Source: Chondrus crispus
Taxonomy: Eukaryota; Rhodophyta; Florideophyceae; Gigartinales; Gigartinaceae
Length of the DNA stretch: 64,000 bases
NCBI RefSeq assembly: GCF_000350225.1
Contig: NW_005178653.1
Coordinates: 1-64,000 of the forward strand
Direction of reading: 5' to 3'
In this document: piece after piece, positions 1-9,719 of the stretch
Numbering within the stretch: the stretch's first letter is position 1
Layout: each line of letters begins with the position of its first letter
Made by a program: the position numbers and the translations under genes
The notes under the pieces: generated by a model
What the model was told of the DNA's origin: nothing
What the model saw: the letters and a program-made list of their open reading frames with translations, nothing else
Databases searched by the model: none

Positions 1-319
1 CGTCGATCAGTGCTCGGAGATTCTCTAAGGACTGCGTCACTCTATCGAACCTCCCTTCACGCAGGGAGCGGAGTTCGGCCATACATCGAGTGTATACATG
101 GTCCGATACATCGATCCGAAGGGAAGTACGGACTTCCTCGATGTATTCGGCTATGCGTTCGAACATCGCCGCCGCTCTTTCCTCGGAGGATCCGAGCGAC
201 GGTTCGCGGTCACGAGGACCTGCGTCGCCGTCGCCCGACGGGGCGGATGGGGACTGCACAGCGGCCGGACTCAGATCCGCCGCTTCGGAGCGGATCGAGG
301 GCTCAAACTCTTGGCTCAT
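1..319 (-). CDS. N-terminal part of an unrecognised protein, cut by the left edge
   Basis: A minus-strand reading frame opens at an ATG at 319-317 and stays open to base 1, so only the first ~106 residues are visible. A stop codon lies in frame about 20 codons upstream of this ATG, which is the first one after it. The start is acidic and Ser/Pro/Gly-rich (MSQEFEPSIRSEAADLS, later DGDAGPRDREPSLGSSEE). It is followed by a charged, helix-prone stretch (MFERIAEYIEEVRTSLRIDV, later LREGRFDRVTQSLENLRALI) that could be a coiled coil. This resembles the head of a retroelement gag protein, but no zinc knuckle or other diagnostic motif is in view. It could equally be a host gene. Confidence 0.4.
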   Translation of the reverse strand, partial: MSQEFEPSIRSEAADLSPAAVQSPSAPSGDGDAGPRDREPSLGSSEERAAAMFERIAEYIEEVRTSLRIDVSDHVYTRCMAELRSLREGRFDRVTQSLENLRALID

Positions 320-590
320 CTCGACGCGATCGGTTCGCGGAGGGAAGCGGAAGTCTTCTCGGAGATCGGACTCCAGGGTCTTCTAGGTCGGGAGACCACT
401 GTAGCATAAACACCCCCAACGGAGAGGGGTGTATGCACAGCTCGACGTAGACCCCGTCCGAACGGGAAGACGGGGGTGAAGCGGGACACCAGCTAACGGC
501 ACCGGGCAGCGGGCCCGGGTAGCGTGGTAGAGCAGGAACGGGGAGGACGCCGGTACGCGCGAGCGATTCGACGCCTCGACGCCCCGGCGC

Positions 591-614
591 GGTACTGGGT
601 GACGATCCAGTACC
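591..614. repeat. hairpin, 8-bp arms
   Basis: Arms GGTACTGG (591-598) and CCAGTACC (607-614) are perfect complements around an 8-nt loop. Same style of GTAC-ended palindrome as others in the window. Confidence 0.6.
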
Positions 615-681
615 GACGGGCGGAGGCGGAGCCGGCTCGTGGGCGTACCGCGCGCGTCCTCAACCCGCGCTCGGTGCCGCT

Positions 682-709
682 CTAAGGTAGTTAGCGAACG
701 CTACCTTAG
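682..709. repeat. hairpin, 9-bp arms
   Basis: CTAAGGTAG (682-690) and CTACCTTAG (701-709) are perfectly complementary around a 10-nt loop. Confidence 0.6.
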
Positions 710-875
710 AATAAGCGGGAAGTCGGACCTTGACGGTCGGTGGGTGACAAGTCCGTGCTTGTCCTCCTCCACCGCCGCCGGTCCGCTCCATATTTAATGT
801 ACATAATAACCTATCATAATAGTACAGTACCGATGTACTGTAGCGACGTACTGTAGCGGTCGGTCGACACTGTAA

Positions 876-902
876 TACTGTCAGCCATCGGGGCTGACAG
901 TA
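876..902. repeat. hairpin, 11-bp arms
   Basis: TACTGTCAGCC (876-886) pairs perfectly with GGCTGACAGTA (892-902); the loop is 5 nt. Confidence 0.75.
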
Positions 903-983
903 CACGTGTGCGTGCGCGCTCTTCGGTCCCGCGTGTACACGTGTACACGTGCGCCCCCCTGTACTCGGGGTTATACGTGGTGG

Positions 984-1010
984 TACTGTAGAGCATCGAG
1001 CTCTACAGTA
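984..1010. repeat. hairpin, 11-bp arms
   Basis: TACTGTAGAGC (984-994) pairs perfectly with GCTCTACAGTA (1000-1010); 5-nt loop. It has the same geometry (11-bp arms, 5-nt loop, TACTGT/ACAGTA ends) as the hairpin at 876-902, though the inner arms differ. Confidence 0.75.
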
Positions 1011-1173
1011 ACCGATCCGATTCTGAGTTGATCTAATCTAAAATAAAGCCCCAGGGGGGGGGGTTATACTACAGCCCGCTCAGGAGGCGGAGGTCACAGG
1101 AGGATCGGAGGTTGAGGGGGTTCGCGTTGGAGCTGAAGGTTCTCCATCAAGGGCGGACACAGAAGAAGTTCGT

Positions 1174-2385
1174 ATGGCTGGAGCAGGAGGTTCTCTAGCA
1201 ACGTCGGACGGGGGGCGAAGGGATGGTAATAGGATGATCCTTGGGGCGCCGGCGGACATCACCAACGCTCTACAGGGTATGGTCCGCCAGGTAGCCGATC
1301 AGATTGACAGTATTAATACCCTTCAGCAGAGAATGACCGCCATGGAAGCTAAGGGGAATGCGGAACAAGTTAACATCGCCATGGAAGCTGACTCGAATGG
1401 GGAACATGAGAGCTTAGATTCGGATGGGGCCAGAACAGAATGGAAGGAAGGTGGAGGCAAACTTATGCCCAACGATGAGGGCCACCTGGACGCACCGCAG
1501 CTTCCCGAAGATACAGTGCAGAAGCATCCGTGTGGCTCCCAGCATGACGAACACGCATGTGGGAATCATGACCGTCACCGCCCCAGCAGCACCACTTATA
1601 AGGACCCAGAGTATGAAACTTACCCCATCCAAGTGGCCTACAAAATCTACAAGGCGGCGTTCGAGACATCGAGATGCAAGAAGATCGGGGACGGCTCGTT
1701 CTTTGACGCTCGACGTACGTGGAACAGGTTGTTGAATGATTTTCCTATTTCGGAAAAAGCGGAACGTCGGCTGATCCCATGCGCCTTTGAGAAAGATGCG
1801 CTTCGAGTGTACGAGGATGTGGCTCGTACCTACATCAACGCATCCGCCGAGACGTTGTGGAGCCGTTTGGAGGATAGGTTGTGTAACAAGGCCCACCGCG
1901 CAGCGCTGCAGGACACTTTCTTCGCACTGCGCTGGAACGAACGCCAGGAGTCCGTTGCGACATACGCAGACTGTTTGAGATCGGCATCCATGACCTTAGC
2001 GACACCGGTATCTGATGAGGTCCTACTGAACCGCTTCAAGGCGGGACTTCCGCAGAAGTTGCAAGACCAAGCCGTGTTGGTAACAGGAGATTTTGACTCG
2101 GTGGTCAGTGTGGTATCCCGTCTGTTATCGGCACAACAGAATACAGCCCGGGAGCATGTCAGGGAGATTGCAGAGCCGGCGAAACAGGCGTCTGGGCACT
2201 CAGTCGCTGTCAGGGCACCCGACGCCCGTTTTAGTCATGTCAAATGCCACTATTGTCAACGCATGGGCCATATCGTGCGTTACTGTGACAAACGCAGGGC
2301 GGACATGGCAAGGGGGAATGCCGTTAGGGGTGCGGGAAAAGGAATGGGGGGTATGAATCCCTCGATGCGGCACGCCAGAAATTAA
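1174..2385 (+). CDS. gag: Gag polyprotein of gypsy element A
   Basis: 403 residues; forms the virus-like particle and binds element RNA. A CCHC zinc knuckle with perfect C-x2-C-x4-H-x4-C spacing (CHYCQRMGHIVRYC) lies near residue 355, as expected for nucleocapsid. The middle part (FFDARRTWNRLLNDFP to the LWSRLEDRL region) is the helical capsid-like core and is matched in gag of element B. ATG 1174 is the first ATG of the frame, although the frame is open upstream to about 1060. The protease/pol frame lies in -1 relative to gag, and a slippery heptamer is present 43 bases before the gag stop. The gag frame itself is intact. Confidence 0.85.
   Translation: MAGAGGSLATSDGGRRDGNRMILGAPADITNALQGMVRQVADQIDSINTLQQRMTAMEAKGNAEQVNIAMEADSNGEHESLDSDGARTEWKEGGGKLMPNDEGHLDAPQLPEDTVQKHPCGSQHDEHACGNHDRHRPSSTTYKDPEYETYPIQVAYKIYKAAFETSRCKKIGDGSFFDARRTWNRLLNDFPISEKAERRLIPCAFEKDALRVYEDVARTYINASAETLWSRLEDRLCNKAHRAALQDTFFALRWNERQESVATYADCLRSASMTLATPVSDEVLLNRFKAGLPQKLQDQAVLVTGDFDSVVSVVSRLLSAQQNTAREHVREIAEPAKQASGHSVAVRAPDARFSHVKCHYCQRMGHIVRYCDKRRADMARGNAVRGAGKGMGGMNPSMRHARN
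2334..2340 (+). promoter_or_regulatory. putative -1 ribosomal frameshift site GGGAAAA
   Basis: In the gag frame the bases read G|GGA|AAA, the canonical X-XXY-YYZ register of a -1 slippery heptamer. The -1 frame is open from here through the gag stop at 2383-2385 into the protease. The intervening -1 translation (starting RNGGYESLDAARQKLKTAKV) looks like coding sequence. A downstream stimulatory pseudoknot was not modelled. Confidence 0.5.
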
Positions 2386-4577
2386 AAACCGCCAAAGTGA
2401 CGACGGAAGGGGAACAGGAGCAGGTCTGCTCCTGCAGTGAGCCGAAAATTCGGCAAGGGTTGGACGAGGAGGAAGTAGCGGTAAGGCTACAGGCATTCGG
2501 CGAGTCGCTGGTGGTCCCTATTGATACTGCAGCCTTATCCATATGGGTGGATCATGGATGGTTTGCCGCAAACGGGGGGAAGCTGAAGTCGAGGGGTGGT
2601 GCTGCTTGTGCAGCGGATGGGGGGAAGTTGGGTGTTGTTGGTACGGGGACTCTGCAGTTTGAGTTTTGGCAGCAGAAATTTACACGCGAGGTGCGTGTGA
2701 TGTCAACCCTCCCAGATCGCATTCTGATTGGCCGACGTTTTTGGCGAGAAAATGGATTAATTTTAGACTTGGAAAAGGATTCTGCTTCCATCGTGGTGAA
2801 GGGCACAAGGGTACATGGCGCGTTATGTAGCCGCAATCGAGAGGCGGCAAATGTGGAGCTCGAGGAAAGTGTGTGTGCGGTCATAGAGGACGCCGATGTA
2901 GATGACACCATCAAAAACATGGACCTTCGCACTTTCTCTACGGACCTGGCAAAACGGCAGCAACTACGGCAAATTCTGTGGGATCGTCGCGAAATTTTCA
3001 AGAGATTGGGGAAAATTAAGGGAACTGCGCATGTAATCGCCCTGCAACCCGATGCTTAACCCGTATGTGAACCGTTAAGGCGCCGATCGCCAAAGGAGGA
3101 GGAGGTTGAAAGGGCCGCTATGACGAAGTTGCTTAAACTGGGGATACTGGAGCCGTCCGTATCTCCCTGGGCGGCGAACAACGTGTTCGTGCGAAAAAAG
3201 GACGGAGGTACTAGGGTTACGTCAGACTTCCGTTGGTTGAATAGTCTGACGGTAACCGAATCGTACCCCATGGAGAATTTTCGGGACACCCCCGACTGGT
3301 TGGCATCCAAACGCATCTTTTCGGTCTTCGACCTAAAAGATGGATTCTATCAGGTCGATCTACATCCTGATTCGAGGGCATGTACCGCTATCCGAACCGT
3401 GTTGGGGCTACTACATTATACCCGACTACCGCAGGGTCTGAAAAATTCGCCAGGTACGTTTCAACGCATTATCAATTTTATTTTGGGAGACCGGAAGGGG
3501 AAGGACGTTCTGGCCTTCATGGACGATACATCCGTCGGGACGGCAACCGAGGACGAGCACCTCGCATCGCTCGTCTCAATCTTGGACATACTACTAGCCG
3601 CTGGAGTGAGGTTAAAGCTGTCCAAATGTGCATTCGGTGTAAGGAGTACGGAGATAGTTGGCCACGTGGTGGACGCGAATGGGTTACGACCATCGGACAG
3701 GCATGTGGAAGCCATCAGAGCATTGACAGAACCGGCATCAGGGGACGAGTTGATGCGATTTTTGGGTCTGGTGAATTATTTTGCGGCGTTTGTGGACCAC
3801 TTCGCGGAATCGGCGGCGCCATTGTATGACGCACTGAAAGGGACGGGGTTCTCCAAAAAACGCAAACACGGTCAGAGGCTTGTGATTCATGACTGGGAGC
3901 AGCGTTGGGGTAAGGATCAGCACGACGCTTGGCTGGAGCTGAAAACCGCGCTGAGCAACCCGGACATATTAGCCGCACCGGTTCGAGGGGCGGCGAAGAA
4001 GGTGATGACTGATGCTAGTGCTTACGGGCTGGGTGGCGTGTTACTACAGCAAGAAAAGGATGGCAACTGGAGACCGGTGTCATTCACCAGCCGGTTGTTG
4101 CGCAAGTCGGAACGCAACTACGCCCCTACAGAGCGCGAATGTCTGGCTATTGTACACGCATTGACAAAGTGGCGGCACTATCTACACGGAGAGCAGTTCG
4201 TAACCGTCACTGATCACCTCTCTCTCAAGTGGCTGCTAAGCCTAAAAGACCCAAGGGAAAAATTGGCAAGGTGGGTGGTGGCTATTCAAGATTTCGACTT
4301 CGTGATTGAACATCGAGCTGGACCGGAGCTAGTCGTGCCCGATACGCTGAGTCGAGACGCAGTGCCAAAACCGCTTTGTCAACGATGTTACGTGCCAATT
4401 GACAGCGGCCGTCTACAAGCGATCAGTGATGCCGCAGAGGAAGAGCGAGTGGCGGCCATTGTGGAAGGCGTGGACATAAGGACGATGAACGAGGGACCTT
4501 GTATTGCAGAAGTAAGGACAGCGCAGCGAGCTGAGTTTGGGGATTTACCCCAGTATGCCGACGGCCGAAAAAAATGA
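2340..4577 (+). pseudogene. pol: Pol of gypsy A: protease, reverse transcriptase, RNase H (one in-frame stop)
   Basis: The aspartic protease has the active-site triplet DTA in VVPIDTAALSIWVDHGWF. After a TAA at 3057-3059 the same frame continues into the RT: the fingers motif (VFVRKKDGGTRVTSDFRWLN), the catalytic Asp of FSVFDLKDGFYQV, LPQGLKNSP, and the FMDD box (aspartates of the YxDD motif). RNase H follows, with MTDASAYGLGGVLL and TDHLSLKWLL. The stop falls between protease and RT, where element B has a sense codon, so it is a nonsense mutation, not a designed terminator. The frame is lost at 4567-4573, in a run of seven A before the integrase zinc domain. Confidence 0.85.
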
Positions 4578-4831
4578 TGGTAGATGATGAAGGGCTGCTA
4601 CGGTCGACGCGACGAGATGAGCTCCCGGTGGTGGTACCGAAGGTGTTGGTGGATCAGGTGCTGAGGTTTGTCCACGGATCGCGGGTGAATGGCCATTATA
4701 AGATGACCAGAACAATGGCGAAGCTTGTGAGAAGGTATTGGTGGCAGACTATGGCGCGGGATACAGTAGCCTTTATAATAAATTGTCTACAGTGTACGGT
4801 ATCGGAGGATAGCAAGCAGCGTTACAGATAG
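4574..4831 (+). pseudogene. Integrase zinc-binding (HHCC) domain fragment of gypsy A
   Basis: The fragment shows H-x6-H (HGSRVNGH) and C-x2-C (CLQC) separated by about 29 residues with the YWWQTM core, the HHCC domain of Ty3/gypsy integrases. It is in the +2 register relative to RT/RNase H and ends at a stop around 4829. The integrase core continues in yet another frame, so two frame changes bracket this piece. Confidence 0.75.
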
Positions 4832-6042
4832 TGCACCCCAAGAGACGGTTTGCGCAGGTGGCTTTTGATATACAAACTATCACGCCCAGGACCCTACAAG
4901 GTAACATCAAGGTAGTGGCCATCATCGATGTTTTTACACGATTTGTTAGAGCAAGGCCGATCCCAGACGAGCGAGCCGAAACCATCGCCAGGGTGCTTAT
5001 TGAGGACTGGATTGCAGTATTTGGCCCGATGGAGTGGTTGCTGTCAGATGGGGGAACGAACCTAGTGGGCGGCGTGATCAAGGAGTTAACCGCCATGTTG
5101 GGAATAGGGAGGTTGCAGACGTACCCGTTTCATCCACAGGCCAACGGTACAGTAGAGAGGTGGAACCGCACGCTCGCCCGGGATCTTGCTAGTTTTATGT
5201 CTACGGGAACGGATGACTGGGACGAACATGTGGCCTTGGCTTGTTTCCGCTACAACACAGGCATTTGTGGAGCAATGGGCATGACACCCTACAAAGCGAT
5301 GTTTGGGGTGGAGGCGTTCACAGCTTGGGGGGAGGTAGACTGTGGGTGTTTCGAGGAGGAGCCCGATAGTTTGGCAGACCGACTGGCTTTGTTACACAAA
5401 CAGTTGCTAAGCAAAGCAGGAGTCTCGCGCGCGCGCGCGAAAAAGCAATATGACAAGAGAGTGAATCCGGAGGTCTACAGTATCGGAGACCGGGTGCTGC
5501 TGTGGTCAGTGAAGATTGGTAAGGATGAAGGCAAGAAAATCGTCAAGCCTTGGATCGGACCGTACCGGGTGACTGGCAAGTTTGGGCACGTAGGGTACGA
5601 GCTTACCGCTGAGGTGGGGGACAAGGTCGTTCGCGTACACGCCAACAGGTTGAGGCGTATCTCGGATCGCGTAATGGAGACGGGGGACCCGCAGGATGGC
5701 ATGTTCCCGGATAGCTTGAGGACGTTGGGCCGGATCGCTGGGACTATGATGAGAAAGAATGTGCGAACACAAGAGGTCGAACGACATTTCCGCGTACGCA
5801 TCAGTGGAAGTCGTGCTACAAGTTCGACGCCGGAATCCGATCTTCCGCAGGCTGTGGTGAAGTTGTACGACTCAGGCGACACCGCGAGAAGGAACGCAAA
5901 AGGACCGACAGCATCGGACACTACCGACGGCACAGATACGATCGCAGACGAAGGTGTATCGGCGGTAAGGGAGGATGACGTTGGCCTACAGTTGGTGGTT
6001 TGGACAGGCAAGCAGGAATCGCCACTAGTCCCTGCGGAGTAA
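4831..6042 (+). pseudogene. Integrase core and C-terminal part of gypsy A
   Basis: DDE integrase core: the first Asp in FDIQTITP or IIDVFTRFVRARPIPDE, the second in LLSDGGTNL, and Glu in HPQANGTVERWNRTL. A GPY/F-type module (KPWIGPYRVTGKFG) follows at about residues 235-250 of the fragment, then a long polar tail. No chromodomain is apparent. The frame starts with a GTG, not an ATG, and joins the upstream HHCC part only through a frame change near 4820. It would not be made as a continuous Pol without repair. Confidence 0.8.
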
Positions 6043-6875
6043 GTAAGGATGCGGCGGATGGGGCGGCGTGGTGGAAGTATGCGGTGGTCACTAGGTCGAG
6101 AGAGAGTAGGAGCGCGGCACGATGTTGTTACTGTATTTAACAAGGCGATGTTAGGGGAAAGGGGTTCTGGTGCGCGGTGTTAAGATACGCAACGTTAAGG
6201 TGTGCGATAAGATCGGTGCGCATGCTGGCCGGATTAACAAGTTGCGTGAGAATCATGTGCAAGTATGGACGCAGACCGAGAAGAGGATGGCCGAGGAACG
6301 ACATGGCCAAGGACGAGTGTCAGTCTGGCGGCGGTTGACGCGGAATGGGAAGCGGCATGGCAAGTTGAGGATGGTCACCGTGTGGGCGAAGGATTTGCTA
6401 CAAGGCATGAATGTTGCAAGGGAACGGCCGGCAAGAGAAAATGCAAGTTGACAGGCCGACAGCGTGCATTAAGTAATCGATGAATTGTGTGTGAATTGTT
6501 GTGTTGTGATTGGAGTTAGTTAACAGGTGTGCATTAGTGCATTTAGCACTATTATATAGGTGGCTGAAGGGGCGTAGGGAGTGTCTATTTAAGGCATGCC
6601 AGCTCTGAGGTATCGTAATTTACGAAGCTACCCAATTAGTACTTGCAACTGTGAGAGCTATCAACCAGTAAAGTTTTATCTGTGAAAGCCTGTGAGTGCC
6701 TAATTGTGTCCAGTGTGACGCTGTCTCGTCGCATTGTCGACTGTCTGGCCGACAGTTGAGTGTTTACTTCAACAGACACTAACATGTGAGATCGGCACGT
6801 TACAGTACCCTCGTTGCTCGAGCTTTTCTACATTTACAAATTTTTACTTTATCTGGACGAACGATTTGTGCTGCT
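6043..6875. other. spacer between gypsy A and an unknown gene; possible promoter
   Basis: No gene is supported. The first ~430 bases may be a decayed element tail. Around 6560-6790 lie a TATA-like TATTTAAG (6586-6593), then a pyrimidine/purine-mixed leader that ends just before ATG 6876. This could be the promoter and 5' leader of the next gene, or a solo LTR of element A. No second copy is present to prove the latter. Confidence 0.35.
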
Positions 6876-8161
6876 ATGTCGTCGATCCCAGAAACGGCCA
6901 AATTCGAGTCTTGGCTTCAGCAGCGAGTGACACTCGACCTGCGATCTCCGCTCTACTTTGGCCGTGTTCCCGGCGATGCCGAGCTATTCGAGCTATTGGA
7001 AGCGAAAGAAGTTGAAAAGTTCAAGAGAAAAAAAGGAAACTTGGAGGAAGCAAGACAAAAGGAGGATCAAGTTATGAGAAGTGAAGATCACGGTGGAGAA
7101 GAATTGGACGATACAAGTGGCAGTCAGAGAGAGGCTGGTCCGGTTAGCGGATTGGGCACGTTTAGCATCAGCGAATTCGCTCGCCTATGCGTCATCATGC
7201 GGGATGATGAAGACGCAAAATGCGCCCTGGATGGGACAGGGCAGGAGCTAACAAGGAGTCAGTTGGATGCGGGTTTTACGAGAGACTCATACTGGGGTGT
7301 TATAGAAGAGCGCTTTAACAATCCTAATTTGCGCCTTCATCTCGACATGGTTGGGAATATCGACGAGGTAGACTCTAAGGTGGCACCGCGTTGTCATCGG
7401 TCGGCTACATTTTTGAAAAAAAATTTCTGGATGCACGGAGGTCCTTCACGACGTGTGTGGAAAATTGGTCAAGGTCTGGACAAAACAAGACGGGGAATTT
7501 TAAAAGTTACGCAGGGACTCGGGTGGGAGAGTTGACCGCGGAAGGGAAGCGGAATGTAGCCCTTTTTATCTGCACACGGAAAGGAACGGAAAATGAGGAC
7601 ACCCGGTTTGCGAATTTGTGCACGAGGGTGATCCCATTCGATAGGGGATGTGACGAGGGTGGCAGTCAGGGAACCAGCGGGATGTCGGGACGCGGAAATC
7701 GCAGGAGTATTAATCGGGGAGAGAATTTGTTTGAGCACTCGTGGAGGACCTATTCCGAAGCAGCAGTTGCGGAAAAGCGACCGAAGGCCGCTGAACGAAA
7801 AGAGAAGGCGTTTAAAAAAAGGAAGACCGAGATAGAAAATTCGAGAATGCAGCAATTACAGAAGCGCCAATGGTGTGTTGTGTCCATGGGAAACCTTTAC
7901 AAGACTTTAAAAGCCCAGGGATTGGACCCAGATGAGTCTTTTGAGGAGTGCGCAAAACTCCAAATGGAGGAGTTAAAAAAGGCGTTTTTAATGCCGCAGT
8001 CCCGACCCATGGGCATTCTTTGCAATGGGCGGCGGTCTGACGGGCGCGTGGTTCAGAACCCACCTGTTGTCAGCAGCAATTTGCAACAGGAAGAAGAGAT
8101 TCCCCTGACTGACTGTGAAGCGGCGATAGAAGAGGATGAGATATGCTTCAATAGATCATGA
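6876..8161 (+). pseudogene. unrecognised nuclear-type protein, split by a frameshift
   Basis: Two overlapping frames make one gene. The first runs from ATG 6876 (MSSIPETAKFESWLQQRVTL) to about 7400. The second takes over at a poly-T/poly-A run (7410-7428) and runs to 8161. The first part contains FTRDSYWGVIEERFNNPNLR, reminiscent of the DNA-binding (Myb/SANT or trihelix-like) domains of plant and oomycete transposon-associated proteins. The second has FTTCVENWSRSGQNKTGNFK, a Lys/Arg-rich predicted nuclear segment (KRPKAAERKEKAFKKRKTEI) and an acidic C-terminus. A role as the Myb-like partner of the Harbinger transposase at 9.7-11.0 kb is possible, because such elements carry two proteins, but it is unproven. 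Function unknown. Confidence 0.45.
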
Positions 8162-8306
8162 TAGGAGGATGAGGGGTTCCTTAAAGCCAGTAAAGACAGT
8201 GGCAAAAACCAGCCCCATCGAAGGGGACGACGATAACCTGCCGGAGCTATACTTTTCATATTTTGTATCCCTGTACACTTCTTTGACGTTTTCCCAGGCC
8301 ATTTCC

Positions 8307-9625
8307 TCACCTGCGGCAGGTGCGGTAGCAGCTGCTGCACTTGCGACCCCTCGTAGAGCTGTCATTAACAACAAATATTGCCAGCACAACCCCTACAACC
8401 CCAAGGCACACCAACGTAATCGTACATCCAATATTACCTCCTCTTTCCTCCGAGTCCTGGACACTCGCTGTCTGCAAGTCCGAAAGCTGTGGGCTCATCA
8501 GCATTCCGGTCCAAAGAATGTCTCTAATCCTTGGTCTTGAAGGGTGTATTAAATTCTTTGAGACATCACGTAGTCCACGTAGGACCCTGCTGCCAAATCC
8601 ACAGACGCCGGTTTCATGTACGCCACGCCACCACTGCAAATATCACAGATCCTCGATATAGCTCCGCTGCCTCCGCTGTTGCCGATGGCGATGGGCTGCC
8701 CGTTTCATTCACGTTTCCAAACTCGTCGGGCTGAACAATCGTCACCAGCGAAAACTGTCCACTGCAAACAGCTAGTCCATCCTCAACTCGGGTGACGTAC
8801 CATTGCCTCGCTTTCGATTGCCTCGCTTTCGATTGCGTATTCGCGGCACTGAAATTGATAAACTTCTGCAACACCCTCCCCGTCAGCCCACAAGTATTCG
8901 TAGTGTTCGGGCTGGCCATCTGAATTTGCATCGACACCCTTTGATAATTGTTTGTGTGGTTGAGCTCTTGCATGTCATGGACCAGGCCGTAATCCGCACA
9001 GGGAAACAAGGGAACAAACTCTTCGCTCGACACCGGCAACCAGACTGCCACTCCCTCCGACGTTCCTAGTATCTACGCTTCCGGGGATGATCCTGGGTCT
9101 TCTTCGTCAGTCGGTATCACAGGATTGGGAACGTCGACTTCAGATGACGGAGCAACGAGAGTCGGTGGGTCGGAAGATAAATCAGGCGAGTCGTCAACAT
9201 CTGCAGGTCGGCTCGGAGAAACTCGTGAAGCCGAGATGGAAACCTGCGCTGCATCTGGTGATACACTCGGTCCGATTGGGTTGAAACTCGATGATGCAAT
9301 AGATGTCCTCGTGAGTAGCATTGTGACCATAATTGACGTAGGTGTTGCTGTTATCGTGAGTAGTATGCTGTTGATACTCGAGGAAGGTCTCAATGTCTCT
9401 GTCGGTACGATTTCGGTTCCGCCTGGTAAAGGCGTAAGATTCCCGCTTCCATTCATGCATCGCTTCACCACCTAAAGGAAGGACGCGTAGCCTTGCCAAA
9501 CACACAGCGATTGACATGCGATCAACACACACATTCACGTCGGGTACGTCGCATGACGGCATTTTCGGCTGTACGCAAAGCTGAATGCCAGCAATGCTGG
9601 TGAGACCAACGGTAGTAGATCAAAT
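8307..9625 (-). pseudogene. broken gene for a secreted or type I membrane protein
   Basis: Three minus-strand frames line up end to end. About 9620-9194 encodes a Cys-rich segment with several N-glycosylation sequons (for example GHNATHEDIYCIIEFQPNRT) ending in SAGFHLGFTSFSEPTCRC. 9471-8614 encodes a Ser/Pro-rich linker, then a segment with NNYQRVSMQIQM and VTIVQPDEFGNVNETG, interrupted by a stop near 9075. 8639-8307 encodes one hydrophobic helix (CTITLVCLGVVGVVLAIFVV) and a short Cys/Arg-rich tail. The order fits an ectodomain, one membrane span and a short cytoplasmic tail. Frame changes near 9200 and 8620 plus the stop suggest a pseudogene, though introns could explain part of it. No domain family recognised. 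Confidence 0.4.
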
Positions 9626-9719
9626 AGAGACTGGGTTTGCCACTTGTCGCGAAATCAAATCCACATCCCTTCCGTCACTACTCGCCTGATTGGCCAGACA
9701 GTTGCACTTGATAAATTGT

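Larger units (their letters stand above)
320..1050. other. GC-rich spacer with a cluster of perfect hairpins
   Basis: No convincing gene. This is the 5' side of the minus-strand frame ending at 319 and the leader of the plus-strand gypsy element starting near 1060. It holds four hairpins, listed separately, and a tandem pair of GTACTGTAGCG-type units near 835-860. An AATAAA at 1042-1047 could be a polyadenylation signal from a decayed 5' LTR of element A. No matching 3' LTR copy is seen downstream, so this remains a guess. Confidence 0.4.
1072..6042 (+). mobile_element. Ty3/gypsy-type LTR retrotransposon A (coding region, LTRs not resolved)
   Basis: Gag, protease, reverse transcriptase, RNase H and integrase follow in the Ty3/gypsy order. 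The coding region is broken by one in-frame stop and two frame changes, so this copy looks inactive. I could not pair LTRs: the 5' side (hairpin cluster, AATAAA) and the 3' side (6043-6875) share no obvious repeat. The element is related to, but clearly diverged from, gypsy element B at 50-56 kb: both have the RDAV-KPLCQRC motif after RNase H and similar integrase cores. Boundaries given are those of the open coding region. Confidence 0.85.

Noticed and set aside
6480-6790. possible solo or 3' LTR of gypsy element A
   Set aside because: No second copy in the window and no target duplication; kept only as a spacer note.
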